64,000 bases of DNA, from assembly GCF_028389875.1 (NCBI RefSeq), contig NC_084668.1, forward strand, positions 24,314,993 through 24,378,992, written 5' to 3'. The notes below the pieces were generated by a model. The model was not told where the DNA came from. It worked only from the letters and a program-made list of their open reading frames with translations, and did not search any database. Below are positions 1 to 13,719 of this stretch, piece after piece (position 1 is the stretch's first letter; each line of letters starts with the position of its first letter). Made by a program: the position numbers and the translations under genes. Source of the stretch: Rhea pennata (taxonomy: Eukaryota > Chordata > Aves > Rheiformes > Rheidae).

Positions 1-3000
1 GAAAAAGTAAGTGGCTACCACACCCCACCAGAGTGGGGGCAAGTGGAAGGTTAAGTTAGGAAGTCACTAATTCTTTAAATACTTGACCTCACTGTGTGAT
101 CCGCAGTATCACCTAAAAGAGCTATGTGTGTATGCATACAAGACAGTCCAAGCTCTAAGAGTGCAGACCACGTAAATCAACACAGCAAGCAACAGGTGTC
201 CGAAGAGGTCGATTTGCCTAAGAATTTCAAACGAAGGATGCTAATAGCAGAGTAAGGAACAGCAAATCTCCCACAAGTCAGCTCAGTAATCCAAACCACC
301 AGATTATCCTCCCTTGCTTAGTTTAATGCAAGGGAAATCCTTGGGGAATAAAATTCAACAGTTATGCAACCTGAACTGTAAGAGTTTAAAATGATTCAGC
401 TATAAAAAATGCAAAACATTCACAGTAAATTATCACCTCAGTTTCATTTTCCTGTCTTTTCAGAAAAATGCCTTATAAATTAAAAGTAGCTCTTTTCTAC
501 AGTTGTCTCAATGGAATATAAATAAAGTTTTCAGCCATCCAAAATATTGAAAAATATATCCTGATGTACAGTCAAATAACAATTCTTCCATAATCCCAGA
601 AATAAAAAGCTGTTGTGACGGTTCATCACTTTAGAAAAATCATTCCATCACTAGAAAGACTAATAATGATCTAAAATACTTCTTTTTCTTACATAAGAAC
701 AAAGAAGGGCTGACCAGTATGGACCAGTACCGTTTTCAAAGATTCTGAAGAGATTGGATCATTTCAAAAAAAGGAAAAAGCTTTTGAGGTTACCAGAAAA
801 ATTTATCTATTCCCTATTTCTTGAAATGGCTCAACAAGCCTAAAGATAAGCGAATGCACAAGTCGTTGAAAATCTTGTAATTTTCTTGTTAAAAGTAAGC
901 TATTTACTCCATAGAAAGAGAAAAATATGAACATAGAAAGGTGAAAATATTTTATTATATATTTCTGTATTTTTTGTGTCCATTTGGACTTCACAAAATT
1001 CCTGCCACCCACTATTTCCATAAACTAACTCGAGGACACTGGTATCCTCCAGTTACACATGATCACTAAAAGCTGAAACAATTCCACTCAGAGACTTCTA
1101 ATGAATTTTCTTTAGCCTAATACTCATACTGCTCAGCTATAAGGAAATAAAAATCCTTATACAATCCTTAAACATCAGCTGGATTGGACGTAAAATCCAT
1201 CTAAGAAAAGAAAAGTATTTTTAAACAGAAACAGAAAAGTAACTAAGGTTGTTAGCTGAAAATACAATCCAATTGTTCTCTGCAGAGCTTCTTTCTCCTT
1301 TGACAGTATTTTTGGGTTGCAGTATTGTCCAGCATGAGTAAAGGTAGCCTTAGCTAGGTGTGAAGCCAGTGAAACCAAGTCTATGAATAGATAAATGATG
1401 TAGACTTGGCAAGTGTCTTACAATAACCAGTCCTTTGGAAAAGAGTTTGCTTACTTTAAAACTTGGAAAGTTGTTCTAGGTGAGTATCATATATATAAAG
1501 CCATCTTTGAGAACAGCTGTAACAGAGGTTTGCATCATATACTCCCAGCCTGTGCTACACTTGTTGAATATTCACAGAGGTCACTGTGACAAGACTATAT
1601 AGGGACCCTGTTTAACAGGCTTGTTAACTATTAGCTTAAAGTTAACTATTAGCTTGGATTAGGATGAAGGAAAGAAAATGGCAGTGATCTTAATTATCTC
1701 CATCATTTGACAGGCTTGATATCTTTTCATATATAATTATTTAGTATTTATCTGAAGTATCACATGACATTCAAGGAGTTTTTAAATATGCACACACTCA
1801 TGTATATGTATAAAAGATTATTCACACAAAACAAACAAGTTCCAGGAAGGTAATACAATATTAATTGGAAAAACTTGTGTGTGACCCTAATGCAGAAATT
1901 AAACATCCTTAAAATGTTATGGTATCATCAACTTTGAAATTTATAAATGAATGTCATGCAGTGTTAAAAGCCTCAGCTCTGCTGCACCTTCACATTAAAA
2001 AAAATCCCAGATGGATACAATGCTGTTTTTACCTGAATGTAACTCCACCGATCTGAGTGCTATTCTGATATGAAACTAGAGTACCAGAGTGGAAACTTGA
2101 GTTATCTGTGTTTGAGAAGCATTTTCATGTTAAGTAGGTCATTCTGTTAGCTGTATCTCTGAGAATTAGCAATGGTACGACATGTGCCTTTACACCTTAA
2201 ATAAAACGTTGGGTTTTTATGGTGTAATTTCCAATTGTTCTTTAACAAGTGCTTTTCTCTCTAATCATCAGTCTTGCTTATTTCAACAAGTGGAATAATT
2301 TATGTGCTAATAGATTACCGAATTACATGTTATTCCCTCGCACTGACCTCTGATGTTCTCTGGACCAAAATTTTCTTCCTAATATTTACGAATTTGTTTA
2401 TACAGTTGAACAATTCAACCACTTAGGAAAAGATTCTGCTCCCCACTGACTCATGGATGGCTGCTAATAGAAACCCAGCTGAGAAAGAGTAGATCATAAA
2501 GCTCAACACTAGCAGGAGAGGCTGAGACCACAGAGAAAGGTTAAACACGTTGCTACTCAATGTATTTTCACTCCAGATTTGGCTCAGCTGCACAAAATGT
2601 TCAATACTTAAAATGAAAAACAGTTAGCTGCATTATAATAAAATTAACATAGAAGCAGGAAAAGGCACAATGATAACGTATTATTTCAATTTTACCTTTA
2701 TTAGTTAAACATAAGCTTCAAAGAGCTGCATGTTTTGATAAATAGATTCTTTAAGAAAAAGTGCTTTCAGTATGTTCTGTTCTAAAGCTAAATATCTGCA
2801 ACTAATTGATTCTTACGCAGCTCTGTTTTATTTCGCTCAATTCTTATTAACTTCTTTCTCAGTCTGTGCAATAGTGTTTGTGGTGCAGATGCAGGTTTAC
2901 TCTGCAATTCAAAGGCTGGGATGAAACTATATTAAAATCAAAATGTCTTTTTTCTTTCTTCAGTCCCCCTTGCATAGAGACAGTTTTACGCTTAGTTAAG

Positions 3001-6000
3001 AGTTTGTCATATGCTAGAATTTCATTTAGAATAAATTCACAGAAATTTTATATTACATTGCATTTCTGTCCTCAGTGATGACAGGACTCAGAGAAGCATT
3101 TTGACTGCTTGTGGCACTTTGTACAGTTCCTCCAGTCACCCACACTGATTCTAACAGACTTCATGATTATAGAATTAGGTCAAGAGGACCTCTCTAGTAC
3201 GAATGCAGTAACCTCAGATACCCTCTGAGGAGCTTAGATCATTAGTTCATGCAGGACACTCACTCAGCCATCAAACTTTCCACTTCAAAGCAGTCTAACA
3301 TTTCAATTTGCCACCTACATAATAGCTAACAAAATTTTATCAATAATAGTATTAAAATTCAGTTAGAGTGGTCAGGATAAGCTGTATCTGAAGAACCTTC
3401 ATATAGATGCTTTTATATTTTCTGGCATGAATAGGTATCTTGTTTGATTCTGAAAATAAAGCAAGCTAGGTCTGCTCTGAAGGATTTCCGTCACCCCAGA
3501 AACAGGAGATCTTTCTAATATTCAGATACTGCATATGTATTTATATGTCTGCTTATTCAACTTGATAGGCTAACATTATTCTGAGAAACATTATGAAGGA
3601 GAACTTGGTACAAATTCTGCTTCTGACTTCTCATCACTTAGGGTGTAAAGACGCCAAAAAATCTCTCTGCAGTCAAACTAGTATGAGATATAATGTTGAC
3701 ATTATATATACTGACATATATTGAGTATTAAGGACTTTTTCAGTCATTATACAGTTTCACCCTGAACAGGTTGGACATATGCACTGTCATGTCTACATGC
3801 ACAAGTCTTATAATCATTACTTTATCTGCTGCAAGACTTCCTTAACTGTACTTAACAGTTCTTACATTTCTTTAGCTTTTTTTCTTAAGAAAATGAACAG
3901 TGTGCAGAAAAATGAAGCTTCTAATCCTGTTATAATTAAAACCTTTAAACTTGAGACTACCAAAACTTCTAATTGAGGAAAGGCTCATCACCACCGCAGC
4001 CAGGCGACTTTATGAACATATAATATAAGAAGGTCTGCCATTGCACGAGTAAATAATAGCAGGGCTCTGTGAGACAAGACTCATCAAATAAAAAACTGCA
4101 CTGATTACACCAACAAAGCATCAGGACCTCACAGTGAACATGTCAAAAGGTTACCAAAAATTCTTTAAGTGTTCTACAGTATGCATACAGATACATACCT
4201 ACACGAACACCAGCACTTCTACTTGTAAAACATCTTTGGAGACGGAGAAAAAAACCCATCTATTTAACAGCACTTACAGTAAACACAATTCATTGGAGGA
4301 AGAGAGTAAAAACAAACAAACCAACCAACCCATCCTATCTAGGTAAGCATACGTGTAACTTTGAATGCGAAGGTAGGTTCCGTGGAGCCACACAGGAGAC
4401 TCTCAGTTCCTAATTGCTTTATGTGCCTGTTTTGTGTCTCACCCAAATTGCTCCAACGAGCTTGCGAACCGCAGCAGAGAGGTGTGTGTACGTGGACAGA
4501 CAGAACACGAGGAACCAGTGAGAAAGCCAGTGGTCTCAGCACTCTATTTTCTGTCAAGGTTTTTGTAATAATTTTCCTTTCAGAGATCCTTCTACTTCCT
4601 GAAGAAACAGCCCAAGAAGAAAAAGTGGGAGAGGAAGGACACTACAGCAGTACGATAAGTTAAAAAGAAGGAAAGAGAAATACCAAGAAAAAATGAGGTT
4701 CCAGATGGTACGGTGTCCACACCCATTCTGCACGACTGTTAGATAAGGCGTGATCAGATCGACCAAAGCACTTCAACAGATTGTTTGTTAAGTAAATAAT
4801 CACACTGAAGTCTATGAGAATAACTCTGCATGCCAGGAAGGCTGGGTTATTATTCTCGAACTGGAAATAATCTTACTGCTTGCAGTGGGCATTCATACTC
4901 TTTAGAGTTATGAACATGCATTAGAAAACCAACATCCTACAAGACTTCAGGTATTTTGTATAATAAGGTAATGAAAAAACCTAGCACAGAGAACACACAA
5001 AATGGTAAAGAATTCTGCTAGTAACGTTGCAATGTGTAACAAAACCAGAAAAGCTTGGGTTTTTTTCATAGTTCAGGTCTTATCTTCTATAAATCTCTTC
5101 AAATTTCTGTCCCACCTTACTGGATGCACATAAGGTCTCTGCACAACAACCTGCTAAAGAACCCTCTGCATGGGCGCTTAGTAGCAGTGGCAATGCTGTT
5201 AAAAGGAATCCTTTATCAAGCTGTTCTTGTATAACCAGTGTATTGTTCTTTCATACAGCTACATCCTGCTCAACTGCAATGAACTATAGTTGTATCTTTT
5301 ATAAAAATAAAAATCTATCAAATTAACAAAAGAAGACATGAGTGTTTCCACTAAATGAATATTTCACTTTCATTAAATCTCTACTTTTTATCTTAGAAGT
5401 TGACAGACTACTTGGTAGAATCACATTTGGGCATTAGAAAAGAAGACAGTAAAATGCCTGTTTAATTCTGTAATCTTCTTCATAATCTAAACTGTAAGCT
5501 ATTAATGTTCCTGACAGTACTATGTCCCCCTGTACTAAGTACTATGTCAAAATGACTAACACATTTCAAAGATTAATTTCCTTTCTGTTAGCACATGATA
5601 AAAATGCTTATGTTTTATTGCAACAATCCAGTAACTTGCAGTGGTTATTCAGTATGAGCTGGGTTTTGTAATACTGTTTAACAGGTCAAACCTAACATTT
5701 CAGCAATTTTGAAACTGAAATTGATGCTTCCCAAGTTCCTGACTGAACCTGTAAGACAGACGCAGGTATGAGCACAAGCTTGTGGTGGCACGGAGCTGTG
5801 GTGTCAGTTATCAGCCACCCCAGTTCTGAAGAGGTGCTAGGCTTCTGCAATGCTGCCAAAGGCACACGAGCAATTCAGTGCCTGTCCCAACAACCGACCC
5901 CACGGGTAGATCTCAGCCTTCGTATCACTACCTATCAACAGGATGCCATTGCTATCGCTTATGATCCTAAAAGCTGTGGCTCTGCATAGTTTAGCTATGA

Positions 6001-6403
6001 GGATTAATAAACCCAACTACTCTGGCTCAAATAACAATGAGAAGAGGTTTCAGTCTTCTGTCTGCTGACTTACTGCATGCATTTAGCAGCAGTAAATGCA
6101 AGAACAGATGCATACTTTCTCTGTATAGTTCTGCTCTTGCTTCTGTGAATTTCTAACCCCAAAAGAAGCAGAAAAATCTTGTTTCTATTTAATTAAAGAA
6201 TCAAAAACAGTAAATGATTCTCAGATATACATATCATATTCAAAATGCTTTTTATTTCTATTTTTAGACAAAATGGATTTCCAGGTACCAGTGCTCCTAA
6301 GGTTACTTATTCTAATCACAGTGCCAATCTCCTATGTAACATTTGTTTGGGTTGTAAAACATTAAGTGGACTTCATAAAATGTTGAATCTTTATAATACC
6401 CAC
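1..6403 (-). other. CHN1: CHN1 intron 3, partial
   Basis: This is AT-rich non-coding sequence downstream of exon 3. I searched by eye for the next exon (VENRPKYYGREF and the SH2 core) on the minus strand and did not find it. No recognisable RNA gene or intact mobile element was seen. Short ORFs here have no recognisable product and are consistent with chance. The stretch 5,768-5,989 reads through for 73 codons on the plus strand but resembles nothing I know. Confidence 0.8.
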
Positions 6404-6459
6404 CTCACGAGTGCAGGTTATCCTTCTAGGATGAGGAGCTTCCTGTTGCAACTGATACA
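6404..6459 (-). CDS. CHN1: CHN1 coding exon 3 (residues 20-38)
   Basis: On the minus strand an acceptor TTTTCTCAG ends at 6,460. The 56-base exon completes Leu20 (T from exon 2 plus TG) and reads LYQLQQEAPHPRRITCTRE, ending in phase 0 before a GTGGGT donor at 6,403. In the recalled human protein the corresponding stretch is LYQLQQEAPHPRRITCTCE, so residue 37 is Arg here rather than Cys. The next residues expected (VENRPKYYG and the SH2 domain) would begin in exon 4, which I could not find between 1 and 6,403. Leu20 is the position changed to Phe in a reported human Duane retraction syndrome CHN1 variant. This bird sequence keeps Leu. Confidence 0.95.
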
Positions 6460-9400
6460 CTGAGAAAAGATAGAAGTTAAATTCTGATTAATACAGAATC
6501 ACTAGGCATTTTAACATTTACTTTTGCCCTTAAAAAAAAAGGGGGGGGGGAAGAAGATTTCTTGCAAGATTTTATGAAGAGTCATATATACCGATGTCTC
6601 CAACATTATTTGCAACTGGTTTGAAGACTGAGTTGCTAGCCAAACCAATTGATAGAGTACCAGAGAGTCACTGGGTAAGATGAGGCAAGGTTCGCTCATG
6701 CAGATCAGAAAAGAAACTGGATAAACAGAAAATTAAATTTTATCATTTGTCAAATCATGCATCTGTCACACTTTCTTCAGTAAGCAGCTGGTGTCCCATT
6801 CTACTAGGCTGGGCACACTTTCAGTCACTAAAGGTCTGCTGAAACTTTACAGGAATCACTCAGATTTGCAGAATCAAACCCTCTGCTTTTGCCACTACTC
6901 AATACTGATCTTTCTGCGCAAAGTAAAGAACAGGATTTGCATTTGCAGATGTAAAGACATTAGGAGTTGAGTAGCAGAGTCAAACATATAAGGACTCAAC
7001 TGTGGGGCCTTACCTTCCAAGCCTCCTCCCCTATTCATTTATTTATTTAGGTAACCTCACCAAACAAAAATGAATCTCAGAAGCCAGCTGTAAATATAAT
7101 GGCACTAATGTGCTGACGTAATAATGCACCACCAAAGGACTGACTCAACTTCTTTCTCAAAAGGAGTTTGGTTTGGTAATTCACCTTCAAAACGAGGCTG
7201 TCAACATTAATTTAATATTTGAATAGTATTCTGGAAGTCATCTTTCAGTCATTAGCATTAACATCAAGGTCTGTTAACAAATGATGTCATCTTCTTCATA
7301 AGAAGAAAATACGTTAATTTACTCAGTAAGATCTGATTTTATTATGTTTGTCATTTGATCACAAGTCTTTTCCACAGACAAATACTGTATTAACATTCTA
7401 AGTTTACATGAAAATGGAAAAAGTTGCAAGATGCCTGATGATATGGCAAAAATAAGATTGGTTGGAAAAATTCACTCCCTTTTGCTCCAGACAAAAACAT
7501 CAACATTTTATGTTGATGCTACTAAAAACCGATTGGTATCATGGGGTGTTGATATTACAAGAATGTTTTTTGTAAGTGACGAAAAACAGCACATTACTAT
7601 ACTATCCAGCAAGCTTCATTTCAAACATAGCAAGACCATTTATTTGCCAAGCACACAGATTCTCCAGCTTCCCTTAAAGTTGTATTTGATGGCACTAGCC
7701 CTTGTCCATATCCAATTCTGAGAGCTGCAGCTCAAAGTTTTTTTTTTTTTTTTAAAGTCACAAAGTGAATATGGATGTCTCTGAATGTCACAGTCACAAT
7801 CAGCATGCTCTGCAGAGACTGGGCTAAAGATCGGGAATCATTTCTCACCTTATTTTAAGCAAGGCTGAAAAGATTTTATGGAAGAAACGCTTCGAAAGAC
7901 AGTACCTTTTCTCTTCTTCCACTCAGAAGCACACCAGGTTGACTAGTTAAATTACAAAATGGGCTCCCTATCCTCCTCCCATAATTGATGTATGCAGCTC
8001 AAACTGTTCAGCAGCAGCTTACTTGCAGTTACTGTTGCCAGGGCAGTCAAATAAGACATTCCTCTTCATCCATCATGAGACAGAAACATAATCAAACTCC
8101 ATGATTGTGCACTTAATTCTAAATTATGAAAAAGGCTCACCATGGTGAACCATGATGCTGTAGGAGACTGGGTGCACAACACATTTCCACATACCCGTGC
8201 TTTCAGCTCCTGATAAGCTGCCAATGGGGCATAAAGAGCACATAAAGATTATATATTATGGCATAGAATAAACTGAACAAAGAGGCAGTGCTCCCTGAGT
8301 TCACAAAGCACTATGGTTCATTATTAATGCTTACAGCTGAAAGTAAAATATACAGAAGTCAGCAACAAGTACACAAACGTGCTGCAGTCACGATTAATGA
8401 TTTTTAATACCAAGGAGTTAAAGTATATCAGTTTTATCTTATACTTATCCTCTGTAAGACAAAAGCTTATTTGAATCATTTTGTGTGCAACTGCTTTAAT
8501 ATTAAGCGACTGAGACGACATATGACAAGCTACTGATAAAATAAGTTATGATTCAAAAGGCACAGGTAGACTTCACCACTAAATTTACAGATTAAGGTCC
8601 CAATCAACTTAGCAATTGTATATATTGGCAATTGTTAAAAGTCATTCACAGTCTAAACAAAATACTGAAGATGGATAAATTAAGCCTTTGTTTTGAATTT
8701 ACTATCTTTATTTTTTTCAGTTAATATAAAACAGAGGAATTTAAGATATTCCTCTGCTACTCCTAGACTTTTGAGATCTATGAAGTTTTGTCGACTCCTA
8801 CAATCTTTATTATAAACTTCACCGTACTTGGCTATTTACTTACAGCATCATCTCCATGAAATTTCCCATGAGACACACACTCATTTATGAAAGTATTCTA
8901 ATCTTCAAAGATGCATAGAAGATTGTGAAATACTTAATTCTTTGCTTTAACAAATCAAAAATCAGAAACCAGAGTTAAAACCAAAATCAAGGCCTCTTCA
9001 TGCTTGTTAAGGCCTAACTGTGAGTGATGAACATGTGAGCCATTAACAGAAGGGTGATATAGGTGGTGAAAAAGCTCTTTAGCTTTTAGCTCTTTAGCTC
9101 ATTTTAATTTTACAATATATTTTTAGCTGGTTAAAAAAAAAAAAATCTCATCTGCTCTCTTACACTTACTCTGCTTTTAACACTGGTTTTCACTAAGCTG
9201 TTAACACTAAATGAAAATCTCTGATTGGAAAGACCCTCCCATACCAGGGTAAAATCCTTTCTGAAATAACTGAATGCTACTCTCAGAAGTTACCTCTACC
9301 CAGCCTTTAGTAAACAGTATTTTCACCACATAAAACGTTGCTTGAGCAAATATCTAGTCACCCTCAGGACACCAAGCCTCCAGAATATATACAAAAGAAA

Positions 9401-10410
9401 ATGTAAGTGTAGGTTTGATATTCCTGAAGTGATGCGTGTTAAACAAATGAACATTCTGCTTGCAAAATCTGCTTTTAACAGAAGACTTCTTTCTTGCTTT
9501 TTTGAAACCCCAAGACATTTAGCACTTGCCCCTACCTTTTCTATTTATGGACAAAGAAAGAGAATTTATGGGGAAGACACTGTAGGAAACTACAATACTT
9601 TATTATGGTGCCTTTTTTTTCCCCCATGCATTTTCTTCAGTCTCCTCGAACGTCCACCAGCACTGTCAAAGAACAAGTTATCCCACTACATGGGAAATGT
9701 TTGTACTTCAAATTTATTTATTTATTTTAATTAGGAATGAAAAGCAAAAAAAAGTGAAATTCTCAATGGAAAGGAATTGAGCTCTGATCTCAGAGCAGCA
9801 TGTCTGGGCTGCTGCCTCGTGTATGTGATAGAGGAAACCTGCAAGTCCAGCTCCCACAGAGCTAGGGCAGGCACCCAGGAGAGCTGCAAAGCCGACGTAG
9901 GCAGGGTGGTAGGAAACCAAGCCCCTCTGCGGGGACTTCAGAAAAGCATCTTGTGATTTCACCGGCACTCCACATCAAAAAATGCTCTTATATCAGCAAA
10001 TTCTGAGAAAAAAATACTTATTTTGAATTTCCATAATCAACTCTAGTCTCAACTCTAGTGACACATATTACCAAATTGAATGAGCTGTTTCCAAGTGACA
10101 GTAACTTTAAGGTGAAAATGGAGTTTGTGCAAGCCCCAGTCTACACAGCCAAACTAACATAAGGCAGCCTCACACAAGAGGGACCACTCACACTAGCAAG
10201 GTGCATAGAGTCTAGCCCTCAGAAAAAATCTGTATCCGTTTGGCCTCAAGGATAAGTGATTGCAACTGTCTCTAGATAATAATGAACCCTTTTACTTTCG
10301 ATATTTCTTTAACTGATATTCAAATGAAAGAAAAATCATGATTACTTTGAAACACTGAAATGAAACATTTTCAACTCAGACTTGGAAAAAAAATCTGCTG
10401 AGATACTTAC
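6460..10410 (-). other. CHN1: CHN1 intron 2
   Basis: This 3.95 kb intron is bounded by GTAAGT (exon 2 donor) and TTTTCTCAG (exon 3 acceptor) on the minus strand. It holds simple tracts only: A9G10 at 6,532-6,550, T16 at 7,738-7,753 and A13 near 9,133. There is a CTTTAGCT-type short tandem near 9,070-9,100 and a 12-base palindrome, TCACCATGGTGA, at 8,137-8,148. No coding signal was recognised. Confidence 0.9.
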
Positions 10411-10449
10411 AGTAAGATTTCCAAACAGGTGGCCTGTATTCATCAGTAT
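10411..10449 (-). CDS. CHN1: CHN1 coding exon 2 (residues 7-20, split codons at both ends)
   Basis: On the minus strand an acceptor TTCTTTCAG ends at 10,450. The 39-base exon that follows reads, with the G carried from exon 1, D-TDEYRPPVWKSY plus the first base of Leu20. A strong GTAAGT donor starts at 10,410. The peptide matches the alpha2-chimaerin N-terminal segment that precedes the SH2 domain. This segment is absent from the alpha1 isoform. In the family structure the N-terminal region packs against the C1 and RacGAP domains in the closed, autoinhibited form. Exon phase is 1 in and 1 out. At 13 codons this micro-exon would be missed by an ORF scan; it was found by matching the expected protein and both splice sites. 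Confidence 0.96.
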
Positions 10450-11042
10450 CTGAAAGAACAATGATAAATCTCAATGTTGTATTTTAAAACAGAATTAAGC
10501 CTGCAGAAGCACTTGCAGATTTATGAAGATAAATACTGCACCTACACTCTAAAGTTACCTTTACTAGTGGAGCAGAGAACAACTTGTTAAAAGTTTCCTC
10601 CTCTTTACATAAAATGAAAACAAAAAAGGTATTTTTTTAAAGAATGATAGAATAAAAGCCATGTAAAACCATTTGCAAGATGACAAACACACAGATCAGA
10701 AGTCAAAATACTAAAGATATAGAAGGGAGGGAAGTGTATTTTATTATCTATATATTTGAAAGTTCACTTTTAAATTACACTCAAATGACTTTTTGTCTCA
10801 GTTTTTACTCTAATAAATCAGTTTTCACCCAACTCATTCCTGCCCTATCTTCTTCCTCTTCCGTACAGCAATTCAGTAACAACTCTTAAAATAGTATCAT
10901 AGCATGTAAGTACTTCTGAAACATTTTGCAAAAGAAAAGCGTTTCTTTCACATCTAATACAAACTCTTCTTTGAATCAGTCAATGGGTACTATAAGCATA
11001 GGTATAATCAAATTTTAATTCTCAAATAGAAAATTTTGAGTG

Positions 11043-11065
11043 TTTTTTTTTTTTTTTTTTTTTTT
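11043..11065. repeat. T23 homopolymer
   Basis: Uninterrupted T run in CHN1 intron 1. Confidence 0.95.
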
Positions 11066-13690
11066 AAATTCTGTCTCACTCGTGATCTGCTGACAACAGA
11101 TCTGACATTTTGAGCTCAGGGCCCTGTCACTAACTTCATCTCCCATCCACTATTTCACCTCTCCGATCACACAATCCCAGCTTCGGTTCTGATCCTGCAA
11201 GGTACTGAGGCTTTCTGCAAGATGCTGTCCTTATCTGGCAGGAAACTGCTGGGAATTATTCAGTACTTGTGATGTCAGAAGGTCCAGAGTTGAGACAACA
11301 TGGTCTCTTCTCACTGAAGTATTCATTTCTCAGCACCATTTGCGCATGTCTGCTCACACTGGTACTATATGCTGCACCCAACACAACCCGCTTTCTACTT
11401 GTCCATATGAGGTTACATTAAAGGACCATCTAGGAAGCTGCTCCTTGAGTTTTGGCCTGTCAAGCATCTCTACTCTAGATTTCTTAAGCCCTCCAAAATC
11501 AAGTCTTAAGCTGGCCAAGTTTTTTTTGTTTTGCCTCCTCTTAGTATAAGCAACTTTTCTTTGAATATTTGCTTTAGTCCATCTCTCCTATCTACAGTCA
11601 TGTCAAAACATCTCTAAGTCAGAGTTTAGCAGAATTTGATGCTTTCTAGTTTAATTGGCAAACGTTTGCACTGAAGCTTCCCAGATCCACCACAGCATGC
11701 TTTCTACCCTGGCTGAACTACCATTTTGCTTGACTTCTTACCTTACATTTTGCTGTTACATAAAAAAGGGTGCAATCCTTACTGACTGCCTTGGTGTTAG
11801 TGGATTTTATAAACACATTTTTTCATTATTATTAAGGTAGCACTTAGGTCAATCTGCCATTGCCCAGAATATTACTTTTTCGATCCTTGGAAGGCCCTGC
11901 AGATGTGCGCCAGTGTCCTGGGAATTTGACAGAATACCTCACAACCGTACAGAGCTCTTCAGCTGCCCACACTCTACCATGTCAGTGAAAGAAAATCACC
12001 AGCAACAGATGCATCAATGGTTATTCATTCCTACTTTTACAGTTTTTAATTAAAGCAGTACAAGTAGATTCATTCCAAAAACATTGTAACACGGAAAACC
12101 TGTAAGTAAAAATAATAGGTTTAGTCCTAGAAGACTGTTTTTACCCCATGAACTTATTTTTTGTTTGTTTGTTTGTTATAGCCTATTTATACGCAACATA
12201 TCAGTTTGAATTACAAATAAATGATTTAAGTAAAGGACAATATGCACTGTATTTGTAAAACATGAGCTAACTGTTACAAAAATACAAATATTTTGACAGT
12301 CTAACATACCTTCACTTGCACTCAAGCTGTGCAAGCGTTATGGCTAAGGGCAGCATGATTATAAAACCGAAAAGCAACTATATTTGTGCCAAACAAAAAA
12401 CCCCAAACCTTGTCAAAGCCAGATAAGAACAGTGGTTAACTTTCATATAACAAACATCTAACACTCAGAACTTGGAAGGAATGATTTAGGTAGCTGTGGA
12501 TAAGCACTCTGTTAGAAAATCTGCCTGTAAGCTTTACTGCCTTAACACTGCAAGAACCCCCTTAGGCCATCCCCCATGAGGCAACGAAAAACAAAAGGTC
12601 ATTTCTATTGCAAATTTTAAAAAAGTTATCTGATATAAAATACTATCAGCAAGTACAGTGCAGTAACAACAGTGAGCAATAGGTCCGTATTTTTTTGTTC
12701 ACATAAAGAACTATTATTCAAATCACTCTGCTATGCAAAGATAGAATGACTACTGGTGTCAGATCGGTCTGATGGCAGTTATCTGTTCTTAAAAATTAAT
12801 TGTTGTGGTCTGATTTAGCAGGCCATCAGTATTATGAAACTGAAAAGTATGAAGCATAAGTAGGAAAAGGGCTTGATTTTCATATAATGCACTTTCAACA
12901 TATGGCATCTCTGATTAGGCATCCAAAATACACAAAAACCACTTTAAGGCATGATAAAAGAGTAAAGAAAATGCTGAACCCAAAATACATTTTCTCACTA
13001 ACACTGCACCACCTTCTAATTAACGCAAACTATTCTGTCAGTTCTGTTTTTTCTACAGCTCCGTGCAATGTGGTATCTAAGCTCTGCTAAATGTTTATGT
13101 GATAGGATCAAATCATCTTCCACAAGCTGTGCATTATGTTTTATCTTAACTTTACTTTCTACCTTAAGTGAGACTCAGTTCAACTTAAAGCTGATCTTCT
13201 CCAAAAGTCTGGAGTACCAAAGAAAACATAAATGCATAAAATGATGCTACAAACTGTCCAGATGTGATCCTACCAACAGTGGTGAGACTGTTGCTAGCAT
13301 GAAGGCCACGCTCATTGGCAAATATATTTTTAGATCAAGCACACTGTATGCAAACTGCAATTTCAAATCGAGCCTGGATAAGCTGATAGGTTCTGAATAA
13401 TCTTCCTAACCTTTAAAAATGAAAATGTTTGATTATTTCCTGCTATTCCAGACAGTGATAGCTTTTGAATTCTTCATAACTTTGCTCTGATTAGAATAGA
13501 ACACATGTAAGATTTTATTTTATATAATATAATGGAATTTCTTCAAATTCTCTACCCTAAAAACACTAATATCTAAAAATTTTCCAAGCTGGCACAGATC
13601 AGAAAGAAACAACTGTGTGTCTAAAACCTGCACTGACAGTTAAGCTTCTAAACAGACCTGTCATATTATAAATATATATGTATCTGTAAA

Positions 13691-13719
13691 GAGAGCGAGA
13701 GAGAGAGAGAGAAAAAAAG
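13691..13719. repeat. GA-rich microsatellite
   Basis: GAGAGCGAGAG followed by a GA run and an A tract. Confidence 0.85.

Noticed and set aside
1..6403. CHN1 exon 4 (start of SH2 region)
   Set aside because: Searched by eye on the minus strand for VENRPKYYG and SH2 core codons; nothing matching was found.
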